Shown: positions 13,305 to 18,364 of the stretch, one piece after another
How positions within the stretch are numbered: the stretch's first letter is position 1
How the letters are laid out: every line of letters starts with the position of its first letter
Assembly (NCBI GenBank): GCA_045532175.1
Contig: JAZSFK010000012.1
Location: 1 to 18,364, forward strand
Source: Fimenecus sp045532175
GTDB taxonomy: Bacteria > Bacillota > Clostridia > Oscillospirales > Acutalibacteraceae
Direction: 5' to 3'
DNA: 18,364 nt
Program-made: the position numbers and the translations under genes
Notes under the pieces: model-generated
Database searches by the model: none
What the model was told of the DNA's origin: nothing
What the model saw: the letters and a program-made list of their open reading frames with translations, nothing else

Positions 13305-15251
13305 ATGTTTAAATTAGTAAGTAATTATCAACCAACAGGTGACCAGCCACAAGCAATTGATATGCTTGTTGATGGTATTGAAAAAGGTTATAAAGAACAA
13401 ACGCTGCTGGGTGTAACGGGCTCCGGTAAGACATTTACTATGGCTAATATTATTGCAAAACTTAACAGACCAACTCTTGTTCTTGCTCATAATAAAACTC
13501 TTGCAGGTCAACTTTGTACTGAATTTAAAGAGTTTTTTCCTGATAATGCAGTTGAGTATTTTGTATCTTATTACGATTATTATCAACCTGAAGCATATAT
13601 AGCAACAACAGACACTTATATAGAAAAAGACTCTGCAATTAATGAAGAAATAGATAAATTACGTCACTCTGCAACATCTGCATTGTCTGAGAGACGAGAT
13701 GTAATTATTGTTGCGAGTGTATCATGTATATATTCATTGGGTGACCCTATTGATTACAAGAGTATGGTTATTTCCTTACGTACAGGTATGGAAAAAAATA
13801 GAGATGAGTTCATCCAAAAGCTTGTTGAAATTCAGTATGAAAGAAATGATATAAATTTTATCAGAAATAAATTCAGAGTAAGAGGGGATATTGTTGAAAT
13901 TTTTCCTGTTTATTCTAACGATTCTGCTATAAGAGTGGAATTTTTCGGTGACGAAATTGATAGAATAAGTGAAATTAATCCTCTTACAGGTGCAGTGAAA
14001 AATGTTGTATCTCATGTTGCAATTTACCCTGCATCTCACTATGTTGTTTCTCCTGAAAAAATGGAAGATGCTCTAAAACAGATTAATGACGAAATGGAAA
14101 AGCAAGTTGCAGAGTTTGAAAAACAAGGTAAGCTAATTGAAGCACAACGTATCCGTCAAAGAACTGAATACGATATGGAAATGCTTCGAGAAACAGGATT
14201 TTGTAAAGGCATTGAAAATTATTCTGCTATTATGTCGGGCAGAAAACCGGGGGAACCACCTTTTACGTTACTTGACTATTTCCCGGATGATTATGTACTT
14301 TTTGTTGATGAATCACATGTTACATTGCCACAGGTGAGGGGAATGTATGGTGGTGACCGTTCAAGAAAAGATAGTCTGATTAATTTTGGTTTTCGTTTGC
14401 CATCTGCCTATGATAACAGACCTTTGACTTTTGATGAGTTTTATGAAAAAACAAGACAAAAAATTTTTGTCAGTGCAACTCCCGGTCCTTTTGAAACAGA
14501 AAAAAGCGTTCAGACTGCAGAACAAGTTATTCGTCCAACAGGACTTCTTGACCCTGAAATATCCGTTCGTTGTACTGAAGGTCAAATAGATGATTTGATT
14601 TCTGAAATTAATATTCGAGTTGATAAAAAAGAAAAAGTTCTTGTTACCACACTTACCAAAAAAATGGCTGAGAATCTTACTGATTATCTCTCACAGCATG
14701 GAATCAAAGTTCGTTATATGCATTATGATATTGATACTATTGAACGTATGGAGTTAATTCGTGATTTGCGTTTAGGTGAGTTTGATGTGCTTGTTGGTAT
14801 TAATCTTCTTCGCGAAGGCTTAGACATTCCCGAAGTATCATTAATAGCCATTCTTGATGCTGATAAAGAAGGCTTTTTACGTTCCGAAACCTCACTTATA
14901 CAGATTATAGGCCGTGCTGCACGTAATGCTAACGGACAGGTTATTATGTATGCAGATACAGTTACAAAGTCGATGGAAAGAGCCATTGACGAAACATATC
15001 GACGTCGCGAAATACAAATTGCATACAATGAAGCTAATGGTATTGTACCAAAGACGATTACGAAGGATGTACGTGAAATCCTTGAATTTTCATCAAAGGA
15101 TAAAACAGGAAAACGTAAGATGAGCAGGGATGAGAAACAAAAGCTTATTGCAAAGCTTACAGAAGAAATGAAATCCGCTGCTAAAATTCTTGAATTTGAA
15201 CATGCAGCATATTTACGTGATAAAATTGAAAAACTTAAATCGGAGAAATAA
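13305..15251 (+). CDS. uvrB: Excinuclease ABC subunit B
   Basis: The 648-residue DNA helicase-like protein receives damaged DNA from UvrA, verifies the lesion and recruits UvrC. Residues 36-43 (GVTGSGKT) are Walker A. The YDYYQPEAYIATTDTYIEKD beta-hairpin that clamps DNA lies at about 89-112. The Walker B motif DESH is at 335-338, and the helicase motif VI QIIGRAARN lies near 533-541. The last 35 or so residues (KLIAKLTEEMKSAAKILEFE and following) form the UVR domain that binds UvrC. Length is normal and all motifs are intact. GTGAGG just upstream serves the ATG at 13305. uvrA starts on the very next base after the stop codon, so the two are co-transcribed and translationally coupled. Confidence 0.98.
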   Translation: MFKLVSNYQPTGDQPQAIDMLVDGIEKGYKEQTLLGVTGSGKTFTMANIIAKLNRPTLVLAHNKTLAGQLCTEFKEFFPDNAVEYFVSYYDYYQPEAYIATTDTYIEKDSAINEEIDKLRHSATSALSERRDVIIVASVSCIYSLGDPIDYKSMVISLRTGMEKNRDEFIQKLVEIQYERNDINFIRNKFRVRGDIVEIFPVYSNDSAIRVEFFGDEIDRISEINPLTGAVKNVVSHVAIYPASHYVVSPEKMEDALKQINDEMEKQVAEFEKQGKLIEAQRIRQRTEYDMEMLRETGFCKGIENYSAIMSGRKPGEPPFTLLDYFPDDYVLFVDESHVTLPQVRGMYGGDRSRKDSLINFGFRLPSAYDNRPLTFDEFYEKTRQKIFVSATPGPFETEKSVQTAEQVIRPTGLLDPEISVRCTEGQIDDLISEINIRVDKKEKVLVTTLTKKMAENLTDYLSQHGIKVRYMHYDIDTIERMELIRDLRLGEFDVLVGINLLREGLDIPEVSLIAILDADKEGFLRSETSLIQIIGRAARNANGQVIMYADTVTKSMERAIDETYRRREIQIAYNEANGIVPKTITKDVREILEFSSKDKTGKRKMSRDEKQKLIAKLTEEMKSAAKILEFEHAAYLRDKIEKLKSEK

Positions 15252-18080
15252 ATGATACACGATAAAATTATAATTAAAGGTGCAAAAGAAAATAACCTTA
15301 AAAACATTGATATTGACATTCCAAGGGACAAGCTTGTTGTATTAACGGGTGTTTCAGGTTCAGGTAAATCGTCATTGGCTTTTGATACAATTTATGCAGA
15401 AGGCCAACGTAGGTATATTGAATCGTTATCGTCTTATGCACGTATGTTTTTAGGACAGATGGAAAAACCTAATGTGGAGTCCATTGAGGGACTTTCTCCT
15501 GCAATTTCTATTGACCAGAACACAACATCTAAAAATCCACCTTCAACAGTTGGCACTGTTACTGAAATTTACGATTATCTTCGTCTTTTATATGCCAGAA
15601 TAGGTGTGCCTCATTGTCCTGTTTGCGGAAGAGAAATAAAACAGCAAACTGTTGACCAAATTGTTGACAGTATTTTAAGTTTACCTGAAGGAACAAAATT
15701 TCAGATTCTTTCACCTGTTGTCAGAGGAAAAAAAGGTGAACACGCAAAAGAGCTTGCTAATGCCTTAAAAGCCGGTTTTGTACGTGCTCGAATTGATGGT
15801 GAAATTACTGAGCTTTACGAGGATATGAAACTTCCTAAGACGTACAAGCATTCAATAGATATTATTGTTGATAGATTAGTGGTCAAGGATGGTATTCGTT
15901 CAAGATTAGCTGATTCAATTGAAACAACCACACAGCATTCGGGTGGTAACGTAATTATTGACGTGATAGGGGATAGAGAGTATCTTTATTCTCTTAATTA
16001 TGCTTGTCCTGAACACGGAATTAGTATGGATGAACTTTCTCCAAGAATGTTTTCCTTTAATAATCCCTATGGCGCTTGTCCTACTTGCACAGGACTTGGT
16101 ACGTTTTTAAAGGTTAATCCTGACCTTGTAATACCCAATAAAAACCTTTCTATAAGCGAAGGTGCAATCTGTGCTTCCGGATGGGGAAAAGCCGATTCAG
16201 GCTCAATTGCAGCCATGTATTATAGTGCTATTGGAAAAGAATATGGTTTTACATTAAAAACACCAATAAAAGATATATCTGAAGAAGGATTAAACGCAAT
16301 TCTATATGGAACAAACCACAAGATGAAAATGACACGTTCGACATTTTATGGCTCAGGAACATATATGTCTGAATTTGAAGGTATTGTCAACAATCTTGAA
16401 AGAAGATACAAAGAGACTACAAGTGATTGGTCCAGATGGGAAATAGAGCAGGTGATGACTGCTTGTAAATGCCCTGATTGTAATGGTACACGTCTTAAGC
16501 CGGAAATTCTATCTGTCACAGTTGGCAATAAAAACATCAGTGAGTTTTGTGATATGTCAATTTCACAGGCGATTGATTATATTGACTCATTGGAATTATC
16601 TGACAAGGATAGGTTTATTTCTGAATCTATATTAAAAGAGATTAAAAGCAGACTTAACTTTTTAAAAAGTGTAGGTCTTGATTATCTTACGCTTTCTCGT
16701 TCTTCAGGTACTCTTTCGGGTGGAGAAAGTCAAAGAATACGCCTTGCAACACAAATAGGTTCAATGCTTATGGGTGTTGTTTATATTCTCGACGAACCGA
16801 GTATCGGCCTACATCAAAGGGATAATGATAAACTAATTGAAACGTTAAAACATCTTCGTGACTTAGGAAATACCCTTATTGTTGTTGAACACGATGAAGA
16901 TACAATGCGTTCTGCAGATTATATAGTTGATATTGGCCCTGGTGCAGGTGTTCACGGTGGTGAAGTGGTATGCGCAGGAACGATAGATGACATAATTGAC
17001 TGTAAAGATTCTATAACAGGTGCATATCTTTCAGGTGCAAGATTAATTCCGATACCAAAAGAAAGAAGAAAAGGAAACGGTAATAGTCTTACAGTAAAAG
17101 GTGCCTGTGAAAACAACCTAAAAAACATAGATGCTGTTTTCCCGCTTGGCTGTTTCACTTGCATAACAGGTGTTTCTGGGTCAGGTAAATCGTCACTTGT
17201 AAATGAGATTCTTTATAAGCATCTTGCAAATGAACTGAATGGTGCAAAGAAGCCTGTTGGTAAGTTTAATAACTTTGTTGGCATTGAGTATCTTGATAAA
17301 GTAATTAACATAGACCAATCACCAATCGGCAGAACTCCTCGTTCAAATCCTGCAACTTACACAGGCGTATTTACCGATATACGAGAATTATTTGCGCAGA
17401 CTCAGGAAGCAAAAATGAGAGGGTATAATTCAGGAAGATTTTCATTTAATGTTAAAGGTGGACGATGCGAAGCTTGTCAGGGAGACGGTATAATTAAAAT
17501 TGAAATGCATTTTCTTGCAGATGTTTATGTTCCTTGTGAAGTATGTAAAGGCTCAAGATATAATCGTGAAACACTTGAGGTGAAATATAAAGGCAAGACA
17601 ATAAGCGATGTGCTTGATATGACTGTTGAAGAAGCTCTCAATTTCTTTGATAATATTCCTAAAATCAAAAGAAAACTTGCCACATTATATGATGTAGGAT
17701 TAGGTTATATAAAACTTGGTCAATCAGCTACAACATTATCCGGTGGTGAAGCACAACGAGTTAAGCTATCCACAGAATTATCCAAGAGGTCAACAGGTAA
17801 AACAATATATATACTTGATGAACCAACTACGGGACTTCACACAGCTGATGTTCATAAATTGATAGAGGTTTTACAAAAACTCGTTGATGGAGGAAATAGT
17901 GTAATAGTGATTGAACATAATCTGGATGTAATTAAGACGGCGGACCATATTATTGACTTGGGTCCGGAAGGGGGAGATAAAGGTGGCAAGATTATTGCAT
18001 CAGGTACTCCCGAACAGGTTTCTAAAAATAATAAATCTTATACAGGATTGTATTTAAAGAAAATTCTTAATAACAACTAA
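15252..18080 (+). CDS. uvrA: Excinuclease ABC subunit A
   Basis: The 942-residue ABC-type ATPase dimer scans DNA for bulky damage and loads UvrB. Two ATPase modules are seen. The first has Walker A GVSGSGKS at 33-40 and signature LSGGESQRIRLA near 487; the second has Walker A at about 640-647 and signature LSGGEAQRVKLS near 829. Zinc-binding cysteine groups occur at CPVCG (from Cys122), with CPEHG and CPTC in the same insertion, at CKCPDC, and at CEACQGDG with CEVCKG (about 738-765), the DNA-binding zinc finger. DEPSIGLHQRD and DEPTTGLHTAD are the two Walker B regions. The gene is full length. Its ATG abuts the uvrB TAA with no gap, and its ribosome binding site (GGAGA) lies in the end of uvrB. 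uvrC is not in the window. Confidence 0.98.
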   Translation: MIHDKIIIKGAKENNLKNIDIDIPRDKLVVLTGVSGSGKSSLAFDTIYAEGQRRYIESLSSYARMFLGQMEKPNVESIEGLSPAISIDQNTTSKNPPSTVGTVTEIYDYLRLLYARIGVPHCPVCGREIKQQTVDQIVDSILSLPEGTKFQILSPVVRGKKGEHAKELANALKAGFVRARIDGEITELYEDMKLPKTYKHSIDIIVDRLVVKDGIRSRLADSIETTTQHSGGNVIIDVIGDREYLYSLNYACPEHGISMDELSPRMFSFNNPYGACPTCTGLGTFLKVNPDLVIPNKNLSISEGAICASGWGKADSGSIAAMYYSAIGKEYGFTLKTPIKDISEEGLNAILYGTNHKMKMTRSTFYGSGTYMSEFEGIVNNLERRYKETTSDWSRWEIEQVMTACKCPDCNGTRLKPEILSVTVGNKNISEFCDMSISQAIDYIDSLELSDKDRFISESILKEIKSRLNFLKSVGLDYLTLSRSSGTLSGGESQRIRLATQIGSMLMGVVYILDEPSIGLHQRDNDKLIETLKHLRDLGNTLIVVEHDEDTMRSADYIVDIGPGAGVHGGEVVCAGTIDDIIDCKDSITGAYLSGARLIPIPKERRKGNGNSLTVKGACENNLKNIDAVFPLGCFTCITGVSGSGKSSLVNEILYKHLANELNGAKKPVGKFNNFVGIEYLDKVINIDQSPIGRTPRSNPATYTGVFTDIRELFAQTQEAKMRGYNSGRFSFNVKGGRCEACQGDGIIKIEMHFLADVYVPCEVCKGSRYNRETLEVKYKGKTISDVLDMTVEEALNFFDNIPKIKRKLATLYDVGLGYIKLGQSATTLSGGEAQRVKLSTELSKRSTGKTIYILDEPTTGLHTADVHKLIEVLQKLVDGGNSVIVIEHNLDVIKTADHIIDLGPEGGDKGGKIIASGTPEQVSKNNKSYTGLYLKKILNNN

Positions 18081-18106
18081 ATAATATTAGTGATATATTA
18101 ACAATG

Positions 18107-18156
18107 AAAAATACAGAGTGTCATTAAACGATGATGAAACTCTGTATTTTTATTTT
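18107..18156 (+). terminator. Intrinsic terminator after uvrA
   Basis: AAAAATACAGAGT (18107-18119) pairs with ACTCTGTATTTTT (18139-18151) in a perfect 13-bp stem, followed by a further T-run. The 19-base loop can form a small inner TCAT/ATGA stem. The A-run on the left side could let it work in both directions. Confidence 0.88.
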
Positions 18157-18198
18157 TAAATCAAATAGAAGAAGGGTGTTGAAAACTAATCTTAATTG

Positions 18199-18227
18199 TT
18201 GACAATGTTGAAAAGTTATGATATAAT
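18199..18227 (+). promoter_or_regulatory. Consensus sigma-A promoter with extended -10, gene downstream not in window
   Basis: TTGACA (18199-18204) and TATAAT (18222-18227) both match consensus exactly, with a 17-bp spacer and TG at 18219-18220 (extended -10). This is the best promoter in the window. Transcription would start near 18234, inside a palindrome, and run to the right edge. No convincing gene begins before 18364. Confidence 0.85.
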
Positions 18228-18280
18228 TATACAAAATAAATATTTTGTATTAAATAGGGGATGTAAAATTATACAAAATA
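18225..18280 (+). promoter_or_regulatory. Operator-like array: palindrome plus a 14-bp direct repeat 42 bp apart
   Basis: TACAAAATA (18230-18238) and TATTTTGTA (18241-18249) form a perfect inverted repeat with a 2-bp centre over the expected transcription start. The 14-mer AATTATACAAAATA occurs at 18225-18238 and again at 18267-18280. The 42-bp step is about four helical turns, so a protein bound at both copies would sit on the same DNA face. This suggests repression of the strong promoter by an unidentified regulator. Confidence 0.6.
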
Positions 18281-18364
18281 CGGGAAATAAGCTGTTTTTA
18301 CCATTTTTTTAAGCAAGCTTAATTAATTTGAAACTGAATAATATATTTATTGATTTTTTTAAAA
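18281..18364 (+). other. AT-rich leader with no supported gene
   Basis: This stretch would be transcribed from the promoter at 18199-18227. It contains TTAAGC (18309-18314) and GCTTAA (18317-18322), a perfect inverted repeat with a 2-bp centre, but no start codon with a ribosome binding site leading into a clear protein. It may be the untranslated leader of a gene beyond the edge or the body of a small RNA. Confidence 0.4.

Noticed and set aside
18261..18312. A 14-codon leader peptide beginning at ATT 18268 after AGGGG, ending at TAA.
   Set aside because: It needs an ATT start and overlaps the direct-repeat operator copy; the nearby ATG at 18261 is followed at once by TAA.

Overview
The window looks like the chromosome of a low-GC, anaerobic Clostridia-type Firmicute, probably a gut or rumen relative of Ruminococcaceae/Oscillospiraceae. 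This is inferred from AT-rich intergenic DNA, sigma-A type promoters with 17-bp spacers, many hairpin-plus-T-tract terminators, AGGAGG-like ribosome binding sites, and families common in that group (AGCS symporter, GH2, WYL regulator, putative amidase domain). Most of it is ordinary housekeeping or accessory metabolism. I found no CRISPR array, transposase, integrase, phage gene or recognisable defence island.

Layout. (1) 1-530: the end of an operon, with a probable C-terminal tip of one gene followed by the small swivel subunit of an aconitase X (DUF126) enzyme and a terminator. (2) 537-718: tRNA-Ser(GGA) with its own promoter and terminator. (3) 741-2178: a sodium:alanine/glycine-type symporter. 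(4) 2180-4270: a membrane-anchored SGNH/GDSL esterase with an extra C-terminal domain, then a small putative amidase (Amidase_6 type) whose ribosome binding site is buried in the preceding terminator. (5) 4269-6285, minus strand: a CapA-like metallophosphatase and a xylose-isomerase-like TIM-barrel protein, co-transcribed from a good promoter. (6) 6291-6663: tRNA-Leu(UAG) on the minus strand, with a second, truncated copy of its 3' end and terminator exactly 210 bp away. Between the copies lies a GC-richer run of stem-loops that no gene explains. (7) 6745-9500: an intracellular GH2 glycosidase and a WYL-domain regulator, 5 bp apart. (8) 9535-13226: a glycolytic operon pgk-tpiA-gpmI. (9) 13248-18156: uvrB-uvrA with no gap between them, with a promoter overlapped by a LexA/DinR-like SOS box. 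(10) 18199-18364: a consensus promoter overlapping palindromic and directly repeated operator-like sequences, pointing at an unseen downstream gene or RNA.

How the parts work together: pgk, tpiA and gpmI cover steps of lower glycolysis, and gapA and eno are not in the window. The GH2 enzyme just upstream could feed sugars into that pathway, and the WYL protein is the only dedicated transcription factor present. UvrA and UvrB are the damage-recognition part of nucleotide excision repair. The strongest non-coding signals are the duplicated tRNA-Leu end with its structured insert, the SOS box before uvrB, and the promoter/operator array at the right edge. None of these proves a new system; the first and third are the best candidates for something undescribed.
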